A stretch of 64,000 nt of DNA. Origin: Opitutaceae bacterium. Lineage in GTDB: Bacteria; Verrucomicrobiota; Verrucomicrobiia; Opitutales; Opitutaceae. Positions 7,884 through 15,914 of the stretch are shown here, piece by piece; position 1 is the first letter of the stretch; every line of letters starts with the position of its first letter. The stretch is taken from NCBI GenBank assembly GCA_019634615.1, contig JAHCAZ010000015.1:33860-97859 (forward strand). The letters run 5' to 3'. A model generated the notes under the pieces. It had not been told where the DNA came from. It saw only the letters and a program-made list of their open reading frames with translations, and did no database searches. The translations under genes and the position numbers were made by a program.

Positions 7884-10190
7884 TTATTTCGCGGCGGCCT
7901 TGGGGGCGACCGGGGTGGATTGGCCGAGCTTCTGGAGGTAGGCGATCAGGGCCACGATCTCCTTTTCCGGCGCGACGTAGGCGCCGGCCTCGCGCAGGCC
8001 GAGGGAGATGGCCTTGGCCTGGCCGTTGGCCTCGTCGAAGATCTGCTGGGCCGACATCGGGCCGTAGGGCACGCCGAGCATGCGCTGGACGCGGATCTTC
8101 GACGGGAGCGCGGCGACGTCGGTGTTGTTCTCGAGCAGCCACGGGTACGACGGCATGTTCGAGCCGACGGAGACGCTGCGCGGGTCCTCCATGTGGCGGA
8201 GGTGCCAGACGTCAGGATACTTGCCGCCCACGCGGGCGAGGTCCGGGCCGGTGCGCTTGGAGCCCCACTGGTAGGGATGGTCGTAGATCGATTCGCCGAG
8301 GCGGGAGTAATCGCCGTAGCGGAGCACGTCGGGAACGAGCGTGCGGATCATCTGCGAGTGGCAGGTGTAGCAGCCCTCGCGCACGTAGATGTCGCGGCCG
8401 GCCAGCTCGAGCGGCGTGTACGGGAGCTGGATGCGGTCCTCGACATTGTCGGCCTTGTGGATGAGGACGGTCGGCACGATCTGGATCAGGCCGCCGGCGG
8501 CCACGGCCACGAAGGTGAGGACGGAGAAGGGCAGGGCGTTGAGGAGCAGGCGCTCGTACCAGTCCTGCCAGGCCTTGCCGCGGGAGTAGAGGAGGGCGTA
8601 GCCGGCGACGCAGGTGACGATCGCGCCGACCAGGCCGGCGACGCTCACGTACGAGGTGCCGAGCATCCAGAGGCAGGAGAAGCCCACGAGGAACACGGAG
8701 AGGAGGACCGGGGCGTTGAGCCAGGTGCCGCCGAAGCCCATGCGGGCGGCCGGGGCCGGCTGCTCGACGAAGACCTCGATCGTGCCGTCGACCGGCTGCG
8801 CCCCCTTGACCGTCTTCCAGAAGTTGTAGGCGCAGATGATGAAGCCGGCGAGGTAGAGCGCGCCGCCGATCACGCGCATGAGCATGAGCGGCCGGATGGC
8901 GTTGAGCGTGTCGAGGAAGTTCGGGTACGCCAGCACCGTGCCGTTCTCGGTCGTGGCGCTGAGCATCAGGCCCTGGGTGATGCCGCTCACCCACATGGCG
9001 GCGACGTAGAGGAGGATGCCCACGAGGCCGGTCCAGAAATGGAGGTTGGCGAGGGAGACCGAGTACAGCGGCTTGTTCCACAGGCGGGGCAGCAGCCAGT
9101 AGATCATGCCGGCGGCCATGAAGCCGTTCCAGCCGAGGGCACCGGCGTGGACGTGGCCGATGATCCAGTCGGTGTAGTGGCCGAGGGCGTTGACCGACTT
9201 GATCGAGAGGAGCGGCCCCTCGAACGTCGCCATGCCGTAGAACGTGACGCCGGCGGCGAAGAACTTGAGGACGGGGTCGGTGCGGAGCTTGTGCCAGGCG
9301 CCGCGGAGGGTGAGGAGACCGTTCAGCATGCCGCCCCAGGAGGGGGCCCAGAGCATGAGCGAGAACGTCATGCCGAGGTACTGCAGCCAGTCCGGCAGCG
9401 CGGTGTTCAGGAGGTGGTGCGGGCCGGCCCAGATGTAGATGAAGACCAGCGACCAGAAGTGCACGACCGAGAGGCGGTAGCTGTACACGGGCCGCTCCGC
9501 CGCCTTCGGCATGAAGTAGTACATGATGCCGAGGATCGGCGTGGTGAGGAAGAACGCCACGGCGTTGTGCCCGTACCACCATTGCACGAGGCCGTCCTGG
9601 AGTCCGCCGAAGATCGGGTAGCTGTGGAGCAGCGACGTCGGGATGGAGAGGTGGTTGACGATGTAGAGCATCGCCACGGTGATGATCGTCGCGATGTAGA
9701 ACCAGATCGCCACGTAGAGCGCGGGCTCGTGGCGGCGCGCCAGCGTCCAGAAGAAGTTCACCGCGAAGACGACCCAGATGAGGGCGACGGCGATGTTGAT
9801 GGGCCAGATGAGCTCGGCGTACTCCTTGCTGCGCGTCAGGCCCAGCGGGAGCGTGATGGCCGCGGCGACGATGATGGCCTGCCAGCCCCAGAAGTGGAGG
9901 CTGGACAGGAAATCACTCGCGAGGCGGGCCTTCACGAGCCGCTGCGTCGAGTAGTAGATGCCGGCGAACATCATGTTGCCGACGAACGCGAAGATGACCG
10001 CGTTGGTGTGCAGCGGACGCAGCCGGCTGAAGGTCAGCCAGGGCGTGTCGAAGTTGAGGCGCCAGAAGTTGAGCTGCGACGCGATCAGGACGCCGACGAG
10101 CATGCCGACGATTCCCCACACGAGGGTGGCGTAGAGGAACTGGCGGACGATGCGGTCGTTATAGACAATGGTGGCTTTGGTTTCGGACAT
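7884..10190 (-). CDS. ccoNO: fused cbb3 oxidase subunits I and II
   Basis: A 768-residue fusion. The N-terminal CcoN part (to about residue 480) has the haem and CuB ligand motifs YGHNAV, AGPHHLL and GHVHAG of cbb3 catalytic subunits. The C-terminal CcoO part begins with a TM helix near 560 and carries the haem c motif CYTCH near 607, with a Met ligand in NMPSYPWL. Separate genes are usual in Proteobacteria; fusions occur in other phyla. It reduces O2 to water with high oxygen affinity while pumping protons in the inner membrane. It starts 35 bases after the ccoS-like gene and ends 9 bases before ccoQ. Confidence 0.96.
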   Translation of the reverse strand: MSETKATIVYNDRIVRQFLYATLVWGIVGMLVGVLIASQLNFWRLNFDTPWLTFSRLRPLHTNAVIFAFVGNMMFAGIYYSTQRLVKARLASDFLSSLHFWGWQAIIVAAAITLPLGLTRSKEYAELIWPINIAVALIWVVFAVNFFWTLARRHEPALYVAIWFYIATIITVAMLYIVNHLSIPTSLLHSYPIFGGLQDGLVQWWYGHNAVAFFLTTPILGIMYYFMPKAAERPVYSYRLSVVHFWSLVFIYIWAGPHHLLNTALPDWLQYLGMTFSLMLWAPSWGGMLNGLLTLRGAWHKLRTDPVLKFFAAGVTFYGMATFEGPLLSIKSVNALGHYTDWIIGHVHAGALGWNGFMAAGMIYWLLPRLWNKPLYSVSLANLHFWTGLVGILLYVAAMWVSGITQGLMLSATTENGTVLAYPNFLDTLNAIRPLMLMRVIGGALYLAGFIICAYNFWKTVKGAQPVDGTIEVFVEQPAPAARMGFGGTWLNAPVLLSVFLVGFSCLWMLGTSYVSVAGLVGAIVTCVAGYALLYSRGKAWQDWYERLLLNALPFSVLTFVAVAAGGLIQIVPTVLIHKADNVEDRIQLPYTPLELAGRDIYVREGCYTCHSQMIRTLVPDVLRYGDYSRLGESIYDHPYQWGSKRTGPDLARVGGKYPDVWHLRHMEDPRSVSVGSNMPSYPWLLENNTDVAALPSKIRVQRMLGVPYGPMSAQQIFDEANGQAKAISLGLREAGAYVAPEKEIVALIAYLQKLGQSTPVAPKAAAK

Positions 10191-10225
10191 GGTGGGCGGG
10201 AAAACGGCTGAGAACGGGACCAGGC

Positions 10226-10447
10226 TTAGCGGCCGGCGCCGCCGGCGGGGCGGCGGTCAACGGCCCGAGACTGGTCGGCCGGCTCGCGGCTGGCGAGCAT
10301 GACCTGAGGGGTCTCCTCGGCCAAGGGCAGCAGCGCCTCGCGCTCGGCGCTGCTGAAGCGCCGGCGGGAGTTTTCCCGGAGGAAAAATACGATGAAGGTG
10401 AAGACCAGGCACAGGCTGATCGTGAGGGTCAGGGGGATGACGGACAT
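10226..10447 (-). CDS. ccoS: small single-TM protein, CcoS-like
   Basis: 73 residues: an N-terminal TM helix (about 5-23), then FFLRENSRRRF and an acidic/Leu stretch (about 32-46), which resembles the layout of the CcoS/FixS assembly factor. The tail is rich in Arg, Pro and Gly. CcoS is needed for cofactor insertion into CcoN and is normally encoded after ccoI. Here it leads the operon, 35 bases before ccoNO. The assignment rests on size, topology and context; an unrelated small subunit is possible. Confidence 0.6.
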   Translation of the reverse strand: MSVIPLTLTISLCLVFTFIVFFLRENSRRRFSSAEREALLPLAEETPQVMLASREPADQSRAVDRRPAGGAGR

Positions 10448-10460
10448 GGTGGGAAAGGGA

Positions 10461-10670
10461 TCAGCGGGTGTTCAGGTGGTGGGCGGCCTCGGCCTTGCCG
10501 GTGTGACGGGCGGCGCGGCCGTGATGGTGCTTCAGGTATTCCTTGGCGGCCAGCCAGTTTTCCAGGTCGCGGCCGGGCAGGCAGCCGCCGGCCAGCCAGA
10601 TGTAATACGCCGCCTTTTGGATCTCGGCCTCGGTCGGCTCGTGCTCGGGATGGGAATGTGGATCGTGCAT
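10461..10670 (-). CDS. DUF2934-like small soluble protein
   Basis: 69 residues, His-rich at both ends (MHDPHSHPEHEP and AEAAHHLNTR). The middle (AAYYIWLAGGCLPGRDLENWL) matches the short helical DUF2934 pattern of a Tyr/Leu-Trp pair, a Gly turn and an R-D-x-x-x-W-L end. The function of that family is unknown. It lies 13 bases before the ccoS-like gene on the same strand and is probably the first gene of the oxidase operon. The ATG at 10670 is preferred because upstream in-frame codons run into the promoter region. Confidence 0.7.
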   Translation of the reverse strand: MHDPHSHPEHEPTEAEIQKAAYYIWLAGGCLPGRDLENWLAAKEYLKHHHGRAARHTGKAEAAHHLNTR

Positions 10671-10688
10671 GGTGTGATGCGGGGTGGT

Positions 10689-10713
10689 CCTGACGCCGAA
10701 ACTGTAAGTCAGG
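10689..10713. promoter_or_regulatory. possible operator before the oxidase operon
   Basis: A 6-bp inverted repeat CCTGAC (10689-10694) and GTCAGG (10708-10713), about 20 bases upstream of the DUF2934-like ATG. It does not match the FNR consensus TTGAT-N4-ATCAA. The region from here to 10850 is the divergent control region of two operons. It also contains TGCATATATTGC (10751-10762). Short arms make this a weak call. Confidence 0.25.
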
Positions 10714-10849
10714 TCCCGGGTTCCCGCTCCGCAGCGCTTGCCCAGCCTTGTGCATATATTGCACTGGCCAAGAGATGCGTCGCAAAAGATGCGCACGCTT
10801 GGCCAAGTCCTGCGGAGCGACTTTCCCCGGCGGCTGACATACTGAAGCC

Positions 10850-11311
10850 ATGCAGGAAGAAGTGTTTAATACGCTGCGCGCCCGGCGTCCGCAATTGCGG
10901 CAACACTGGGAAACCCTGCTGCGCACGGAGCGAGCGTCCTCGCCGCTCGCCAACCCGGAGGCGCTGATCTTCATGATGGATTGGACCTTCGACCGGGTGT
11001 TCGAGGCGATGCGGATGACGACCGCCAAGCTGCACACGGCGAGCCCGCGGCCGGAATGCACCTGCGGCCTCAACCCGCTGCTGGTTTACTTCGCGACGAT
11101 GGAGCAGGTCCTGATCGAGGGGCTGATCCTGGCGCAGGTCGAGGTCACCCACCGGCCGGCGCACCGGCACGAGGCCGACCTGGCCCACCTCAAGCTGGCG
11201 ATCGAGTACGTGGCCAGCCGCGAGATCGGGGCCTTCTGCGCCGTCTGCCAGCATAAGCAGGTGCCCGAGTCCGCCCACCACCATCACCACTCCGCGGCCT
11301 CAGCGCGCTGA
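10850..11311 (+). CDS. Cys/His-rich orphan protein, possible metal binder
   Basis: 153 residues, mostly helical, without a signal peptide or TM segment. Two Cys pairs (ECTCGL near 64 and FCAVCQH near 131) and a C-terminal run of five His suggest a bound metal. The N-terminal helical part (RPQLRQHWETLL) loosely resembles N-terminal domains of RsbR-type regulators, but the match is too weak to use. It is divergent from the oxidase operon and convergent with the PocR-AraC gene, with 12 bases of 3' overlap. The function is not recognised; a redox or metal-responsive accessory role is only a suggestion. Confidence 0.75.
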   Translation: MQEEVFNTLRARRPQLRQHWETLLRTERASSPLANPEALIFMMDWTFDRVFEAMRMTTAKLHTASPRPECTCGLNPLLVYFATMEQVLIEGLILAQVEVTHRPAHRHEADLAHLKLAIEYVASREIGAFCAVCQHKQVPESAHHHHHSAASAR

Positions 11312-12208
11312 GCCGGCGTGGATGCGCTCGCGGTAGGCCGTCGGCGCCTCGCCGGCGATCTTCCGGAAGACGCGGTTGAACTGCGAGAGTGACTGGAAAC
11401 CCGCCTCGTACGCGGCCTCGCTGATGCGCTTGTGCGGGTTCAGGAGCAGGTTCTTGACCTTCTCGATGCGGACGCGCGCCAGGTAGTCGGTGAAGGTGAG
11501 GCCCGTGGACTTCTTGAAGGTCTTGCAGAAATAGAACGCGCTCATGTTCACCGCCTGCGCGACCTGGTTGAGCGAGAGGGCCTCGTCCTGGTGCTCCGCG
11601 ATATAGACGCGCGCCTTCGCCACGGTGGGGGACTCGGCCGCCTGGTCGCGCACGGTGAGCTGGTTGCTGAGGGCGGATAGGTGCTGCGCAAAGATCGAGA
11701 GGAGGCGGATGATGGACTCGTACTGCGGCTTGGTCAGCACGCGCGTCTGGAAATACATTTCCTCGAGCTTCTTCATGTCCACCTGCGTGCCCCAGTTGAT
11801 CAGCTGCCGCGTGGTGCGCTTGAACTGGGCCTTGGACGGCTTGTGCAGGAGGATCTGGCCGGTCTGGAGGAAGGCGATGAGGTTCTCGCCGACGCGGATC
11901 GGCACGGCGGAATCGCAGAGGCCGGCGAAGCACTTGAGCGTCGTCGGCTCGAGCTTGGACTCCTCCTCGACCTTGCGCTGCAGCTGGAGGCAGGCGGCGC
12001 AGCTCTGGTTCGTCTGCGCGACCAGGGCGCAGAAGGGATTCTCCTTGGGGTCGCCATGATGCGGCCGGTCGAACGCGTCGATGGGGCGCAGGCTCAACGG
12101 CAGCCCGGTCGTCTCGCGAAAGGCCTTCTCATAATCGCGATAGATCTGCGACGTGCGCAGCTGTCCGACGAGGGCTTGGCTGTATTTGGTCGGGCTAGGC
12201 GATTCCAT
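11300..12208 (-). CDS. AraC-family regulator with PocR sensor domain
   Basis: 302 residues. The N-terminal part (about 20-170) matches the PocR ligand-binding domain: NPFCALVAQTNQSCAACL, then KCFAGLCDSAVPI with its conserved Cys residues, then LIAFLQTGQI. The C-terminal 100 residues are an AraC DNA-binding domain with two HTH motifs (LSLNQVAQAVNMSAFYFCK and ISEAAYEAGFQSLSQFNRVF). PocR domains bind small metabolites such as 1,2-propanediol in the type member; the ligand here is unknown. Its 5' region holds TGCATATTTGC (12280-12290), similar to a site in front of the divergent gene at 10850. Confidence 0.93.
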   Translation of the reverse strand: MESPSPTKYSQALVGQLRTSQIYRDYEKAFRETTGLPLSLRPIDAFDRPHHGDPKENPFCALVAQTNQSCAACLQLQRKVEEESKLEPTTLKCFAGLCDSAVPIRVGENLIAFLQTGQILLHKPSKAQFKRTTRQLINWGTQVDMKKLEEMYFQTRVLTKPQYESIIRLLSIFAQHLSALSNQLTVRDQAAESPTVAKARVYIAEHQDEALSLNQVAQAVNMSAFYFCKTFKKSTGLTFTDYLARVRIEKVKNLLLNPHKRISEAAYEAGFQSLSQFNRVFRKIAGEAPTAYRERIHAGSAR

Positions 12209-12384
12209 CGCGGGCAGAATAGGTGAGTGTTTGTTCGGCGCGCAATGAGGAAGCGGTCAGAAATGAGCCCGGCGCATCATGCATATTTGCCCTCTTCATA
12301 ACGTTCCGAAAGTCCGGAGCATCGTTGCGCCCCGGCCAAAGGCCAGCCACGCGGCGATGGACAGTTCGGTTCCGGCCGGGCCGG

Positions 12385-12876
12385 TCAACGCAGCGCGAGG
12401 CGGCGCGCGTCGGTCTCCCGGAACGCGGCCACGACCACGCCCGCGATGTTGGTCGCGTCGACGCGGAGGTAATCGGCGCGGCGGTTGTTGAGGCCGGCCG
12501 TGCGCCAGCCGTCGGGGGTCCGGGCCACGAGGACGTGCGTGATGGAACGGTTGGCGGTGTTCCGGAACATCACGGTCATCCCGCGTTCCAGGCTCTCGTA
12601 GGGGCGGGGCTGCACGACCAGGAGCGTGCCGCTGGGGTAGAGGGGGTGCATGGATTCACCGCGGCCGCGGACCACGAAGGCGCCCGGATGGGCGGCGGCG
12701 ACCTGGCGCGCGAGGCGCGCCGCGTCACCGGCGGGGCGCAGCTCGGGACGGGGAGAGGCGGCGACGTAGTGGCCGGCGACGTAGTGCTCGGCGGGCGCGG
12801 CGTGGCTCGACGGCGCAGCCAGGAAGGTCGAAATCAGGAGCAGAACCGCGGTGCGAGGGTGGACGAGCCTGGGCAC
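12385..12876 (-). CDS. exported S26B (Ser-His signal peptidase)-like protein
   Basis: 163 residues from a GTG start, with a Sec signal peptide (VLLLISTFLAAPSSHA). The core has the S24/S26 serine-peptidase pattern RGRGESMHPLYPSGTLLVV with Ser75, then GMTVMF, then ITHVLVAR with His114, then AGLNNRRAD. Bacterial type I signal peptidases use a Ser-Lys dyad; His at this position and a GxNN..D tail resemble the ER/archaeal S26B branch (Ser-His). The Asp usually in GDNN is Leu here, so activity is uncertain. It stands alone between the PocR-AraC gene and ychF. It could be a periplasmic protease or an inactive relative. Confidence 0.65.
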   Translation of the reverse strand: MPRLVHPRTAVLLLISTFLAAPSSHAAPAEHYVAGHYVAASPRPELRPAGDAARLARQVAAAHPGAFVVRGRGESMHPLYPSGTLLVVQPRPYESLERGMTVMFRNTANRSITHVLVARTPDGWRTAGLNNRRADYLRVDATNIAGVVVAAFRETDARRLALR

Positions 12877-12964
12877 GCACTGATGCTGAACCCGCGCGAA
12901 ACGCGGGCAAGCCGCGGCCCGTGAGGTTCATTCCTCAGGCCGGTTCAGGCCCGTTTTCCCGCGG

Positions 12965-14065
12965 TCAATTGTTGAAACGGAACAGCGCGACGTCGCCGTC
13001 CTGAAAGACGTAGTCCTTGCCCTCGAGCCGGTACTTCCCGGCCTCGCGCGCGGCGGCCACGCTGCCGAGGCGGGAGAGGTCGGCGTAGGAGACGACCTCG
13101 GCCTTGATGAAGCCCTTCTCGAAATCCGTGTGGATCACGCCCGCGGCCTGCGGGGCCTTCCAGCCCTTGTGGATCGTCCAGGCGCGCACTTCCTTTTCGC
13201 CGGCGGTGAAATAGGTCTGCAGGCCGAGGAGCTCGTAACTGGCCTTGATGAGGTTGGAGACGCCGGAGTCGGAGACGCCGAGGTCCTTGAGGAACTCCTT
13301 GGCCTCCTCGGGCGACAGGTCGATCAGCTCGGCCTCGATGCGGGCGCTGATCGGCACGTAGGCGGCGTCGTGGTGGGTCTGGACGTATTTCGCGACCTGC
13401 TGGACAAACGGGACCTCCTCGGCCTTGGCGAGATCGCTCTCGGCCACGTTGCAGGCAAACAGGACGGGCTTGGCGGTGAGGAGCTGGAAGAGCTTCATCA
13501 ACGCCTGCTCCTCGGGCGTGGCCACGAGGGTGTTGGCGGTCTTGCCGGCGTTGAGGTGCGGCGAAAGCTTCTCCAGGAGAGCCATTTCCGCGATCGCCTC
13601 CTTGTCGCCGGACTTGGCCTTTTTCTGCGTCTTCTCGATGCGCTTGGTCACGGCCTCGAGGTCGGCGAGGACGAGCTCGGTCGTGATGACCTCGATGTCG
13701 CGGACCGGATCGACACTGCCCATGGTGTGGACCACGTCGGGATCCTCGAAGCAACGGACGACCTGCACGATGGCGTCCACCTCGCGGATGTTGGCCAGGA
13801 ACTGGTTGCCGAGACCCTCGCCCTTGCTGGCGCCGGCGACGAGGCCGGCGATGTCGACGAACTCGATGACCGCGGGGATGACCACATTGGTCTTGGCGAT
13901 CTTCTGGAGGACGTAGGCGCGCTCGTCGGGCACCGTCACGACGCCGACGTTGGGATCGATCGTGCAGAACGGGTAGTTGGCCGCTTCCGCCTTGCGGGAG
14001 CGGGTGAGGGCGTTGAAAAGCGTGGACTTGCCCACGTTCGGGAGACCGACGATACCGGCTTTCAT
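12965..14065 (-). CDS. ychF: ribosome-associated GTPase/ATPase YchF (OLA1)
   Basis: 366 residues, the normal length of the family. The P-loop is GLPNVGKST, the Walker B region DIAGLVAGASKGEGLG, and the base-recognition motif NVAESD replaces the usual NKxD, which explains the ATP preference of YchF/OLA1. The C-terminus is a TGS domain with the usual TIHKGWKAPQAAGVIH and QDGDVALFRF ends. It binds ribosomes and takes part in the redox stress response. The ATG at 14065 is followed at once by the P-loop region (MKAGIVG). It is divergent from rpsP across 104 bases. Confidence 0.97.
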   Translation of the reverse strand: MKAGIVGLPNVGKSTLFNALTRSRKAEAANYPFCTIDPNVGVVTVPDERAYVLQKIAKTNVVIPAVIEFVDIAGLVAGASKGEGLGNQFLANIREVDAIVQVVRCFEDPDVVHTMGSVDPVRDIEVITTELVLADLEAVTKRIEKTQKKAKSGDKEAIAEMALLEKLSPHLNAGKTANTLVATPEEQALMKLFQLLTAKPVLFACNVAESDLAKAEEVPFVQQVAKYVQTHHDAAYVPISARIEAELIDLSPEEAKEFLKDLGVSDSGVSNLIKASYELLGLQTYFTAGEKEVRAWTIHKGWKAPQAAGVIHTDFEKGFIKAEVVSYADLSRLGSVAAAREAGKYRLEGKDYVFQDGDVALFRFNN

Positions 14066-14169
14066 GAAGGGGTTGAAGGAGCAGGGGGACTCGGGGCTTG
14101 ACAAGCTATTTGTCGGGCGGTCTGCTCCACGGCTTTTCCAATCAAGCAACGCATAGAAATCAACCGCAC

Positions 14170-14430
14170 ATGGCACTCAAAATCCGTCTCACTCGCGTAG
14201 GCACCACCCATCAGCCGCATTACCGCGTGGTCGTCGCCGAAGCCCGTTCGCGTCGTGATGGCGATCCGGTCGAGTCGATCGGCACCTACGATCCCCGCGC
14301 CAAGGGCCGCGGCTTCAACGTCGATCTCGCCCGCGTGGACTACTGGCTCGGCAAGGGCGCCAAGCCCACCGACACGCTGCACGCGATGATCAAGCGCGCC
14401 CGCCGCGCCGCCGCCGCGACGACGGCCTGA
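14170..14430 (+). CDS. rpsP: 30S ribosomal protein S16
   Basis: 86 residues starting MALKIRLTRVG, with the S16 signatures PHYRVVVAEARSRRDG and IGTYDP. S16 stabilises the 5' domain of 16S rRNA during small-subunit assembly. The C-terminus is a short Ala/Arg tail. The gene leads a set with trmD and rplS, and a terminator-like hairpin lies between it and trmD. The first ATG giving an S16 N-terminus is 14170. Confidence 0.97.
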   Translation: MALKIRLTRVGTTHQPHYRVVVAEARSRRDGDPVESIGTYDPRAKGRGFNVDLARVDYWLGKGAKPTDTLHAMIKRARRAAAATTA

Positions 14431-14453
14431 CCCCTTCCCCAGTTTTCGCACCC

Positions 14454-14487
14454 AATCGCCCCGCCTTTACCGGCTTGGGCGATTTTT
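14454..14487 (+). terminator. hairpin with T run between rpsP and trmD
   Basis: Stem AATCGCCC (14454-14461) and GGGCGATT (14477-14484), loop of 15 bases, followed by a short T run. It lies 24 bases after the rpsP stop and about 20 bases before the trmD ATG. It may be an attenuator that keeps S16 mRNA more abundant than trmD mRNA. Confidence 0.7.
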
Positions 14488-14507
14488 ATTTTCGGCCCAG
14501 CCCGCCC

Positions 14508-15176
14508 ATGCACATCGACGTCCTGACGCTCTTCCCGCGGATGCTGGACGGCTTTCTCAACGAAAGCATTTTAGGCAAGGGCATCGAGTCCGGCCGGCTG
14601 GCGGTGCAGGTCCACGACCTGCGGGCCTGGACCACCGACAAGCACCGCACCGCCGACGACCGGCCGTTCGGGGGCGGGGCGGGGATGGTGATGAAGCCCG
14701 AGCCCGTCTTCGCGGCCATCGAGCAGCTCCAGACTCCGGGCTGCCGCCGCATTTACCTGACCCCCGACGGCGTGCCGCTTTCCCCGGCCCTGGCCGAGGA
14801 ACTGTCCCGCCAGCAGCACCTCATTTTGCTCAGCGGCCACTACGAGGGCATCGACCAGCGCATCCGCGACTGCGTCATCGACCAGGAGGTCAGCATCGGT
14901 GATTACGTGCTCACCAACGGCACCTTGGCGGCCGCCGTGGTCATCGATGCGCTGGCCCGTTTCATCCCCGGTGTGCTGGGGGAGGAAAAGTCATTGACGC
15001 ACGAAAGCTTCACCAGCAAGTTGCTCGACTTTCCTCAATACACGCGTCCCGCCGAATTCCGGGGCATGTCCGTTCCGGAAGTCCTGCTCTCCGGAAATCA
15101 TGCCGAGATCGAGAAGTGGCGGCACGCGCGTCAGGTGGAAAAAACCCGTCAGGTCCGACCCGATTTACTCAAATAA
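14508..15176 (+). CDS. trmD: tRNA (guanine-37-N1) methyltransferase
   Basis: 222 residues with the SPOUT-class TrmD motifs: [13 protein letters not shown] at the start, [32 protein letters not shown] and the knot motif [10 protein letters not shown] followed by IPGVLG. It methylates N1 of G37 in tRNAs reading CNN codons and so prevents frameshifting. The ATG at 14508 is the canonical start. It lies between rpsP and rplS as in most bacteria, except that rimM is missing from between rpsP and trmD. Confidence 0.97.
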   Translation: MHIDVLTLFPRMLDGFLNESILGKGIESGRLAVQVHDLRAWTTDKHRTADDRPFGGGAGMVMKPEPVFAAIEQLQTPGCRRIYLTPDGVPLSPALAEELSRQQHLILLSGHYEGIDQRIRDCVIDQEVSIGDYVLTNGTLAAAVVIDALARFIPGVLGEEKSLTHESFTSKLLDFPQYTRPAEFRGMSVPEVLLSGNHAEIEKWRHARQVEKTRQVRPDLLK

Positions 15177-15186
15177 CTGCAAAGCC

Positions 15187-15564
15187 ATGAACCCGATCAT
15201 CAAAGAAATCACCTCCGCGCAGGTTAAGAAAGACACTCCGGCGTTTCGCGTCGGCGACGGCGTGAAGGTGCACACCAAGGTCCGCGAGGGCGACAAGGAA
15301 CGCATCCAGATTTTCGCCGGCATCGTCATCGCCATCAAGGGGCATGGCATCCACGAGACCTTCACCGTCCGCCGCATCAGCTACGGCGAGGGCGTCGAGC
15401 GCGTGTTCCCCGTGAACTCGCCCATGATCGAGAAGATCGAGGTCGACCGCGAGTCCGAGCCCATGAAGGCCCGCCTCTACTACCTGCGCAACCGCACCGG
15501 CAAGGCCGCCATGGCCATCAAGGAAAAGCGCCTCACCCAGAAGGCCGCGACGCCGGCCAGCTAA
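15187..15564 (+). CDS. rplS: 50S ribosomal protein L19
   Basis: 125 residues with L19 signatures ([45 protein letters not shown]). L19 sits at the 30S-50S interface. The ATG at 15187 follows the trmD stop by 10 bases, and a strong intrinsic terminator follows the gene at 15588, ending the ribosomal operon. Confidence 0.97.
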   Translation: MNPIIKEITSAQVKKDTPAFRVGDGVKVHTKVREGDKERIQIFAGIVIAIKGHGIHETFTVRRISYGEGVERVFPVNSPMIEKIEVDRESEPMKARLYYLRNRTGKAAMAIKEKRLTQKAATPAS

Positions 15565-15587
15565 GCACCACTGCTCCCAACCTTTGA

Positions 15588-15613
15588 GCGGGTCCCCCGG
15601 GACCCGCTTTTTT
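15588..15613 (+). terminator. intrinsic terminator after rplS
   Basis: A perfect 9-bp stem GCGGGTCCC/GGGACCCGC (15588-15607) followed by six T residues (15608-15613), 23 bases after the rplS stop. This is the clearest rho-independent terminator in the window. Confidence 0.93.
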
Positions 15614-15656
15614 ATTGCCGGTATTCAGCGAGACGGGGTGCCCGCAAGCGCCAACG

Positions 15657-15818
15657 GCGCGCCCCATCACAGCCTGGGGTGCAACCCCAGGTAACAGATT
15701 GCGTGCAGATCACAGGGCTGAAAGCCCGTTCCATCGTTCCATGGATCGGGCCTTCAGCCCTCGCAAAAATATCCACGGAAGGTCCTGGGGTTGCACCCCA
15801 GGCTGTGATCGAGCGCGC
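15657..15818. repeat. nested 160-bp palindrome before transketolase
   Basis: Outer arms of about 35 bp (15657-15691 and 15784-15818) pair with two mismatches and themselves contain smaller palindromes such as CCTGGGGTTGCACCCCAGG. Inside, AGGGCTGAAAGCCCG (15714-15728) pairs with CGGGCCTTCAGCCCT (15747-15761) with one mismatch. It contains no plausible gene and looks like a non-autonomous palindromic element of the REP/BIME kind. It lies between the rplS terminator and tkt. Confidence 0.8.
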
Positions 15819-15914
15819 CTTCGGCGCTCGGCCGGCCCCGGAGCTTCGGCCCGTCGTCGCGAGAATCTGCTTCCCCGCGCTCGGGCGGCCCGTAAGTTCG
15901 GGGGCAATAATCTC

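Noticed and set aside
10681..10850. An FNR box controlling the cbb3 operon
   Set aside because: No TTGAT-N4-ATCAA-like sequence is present in the divergent control region; only a 6-bp inverted repeat of unknown meaning is seen.
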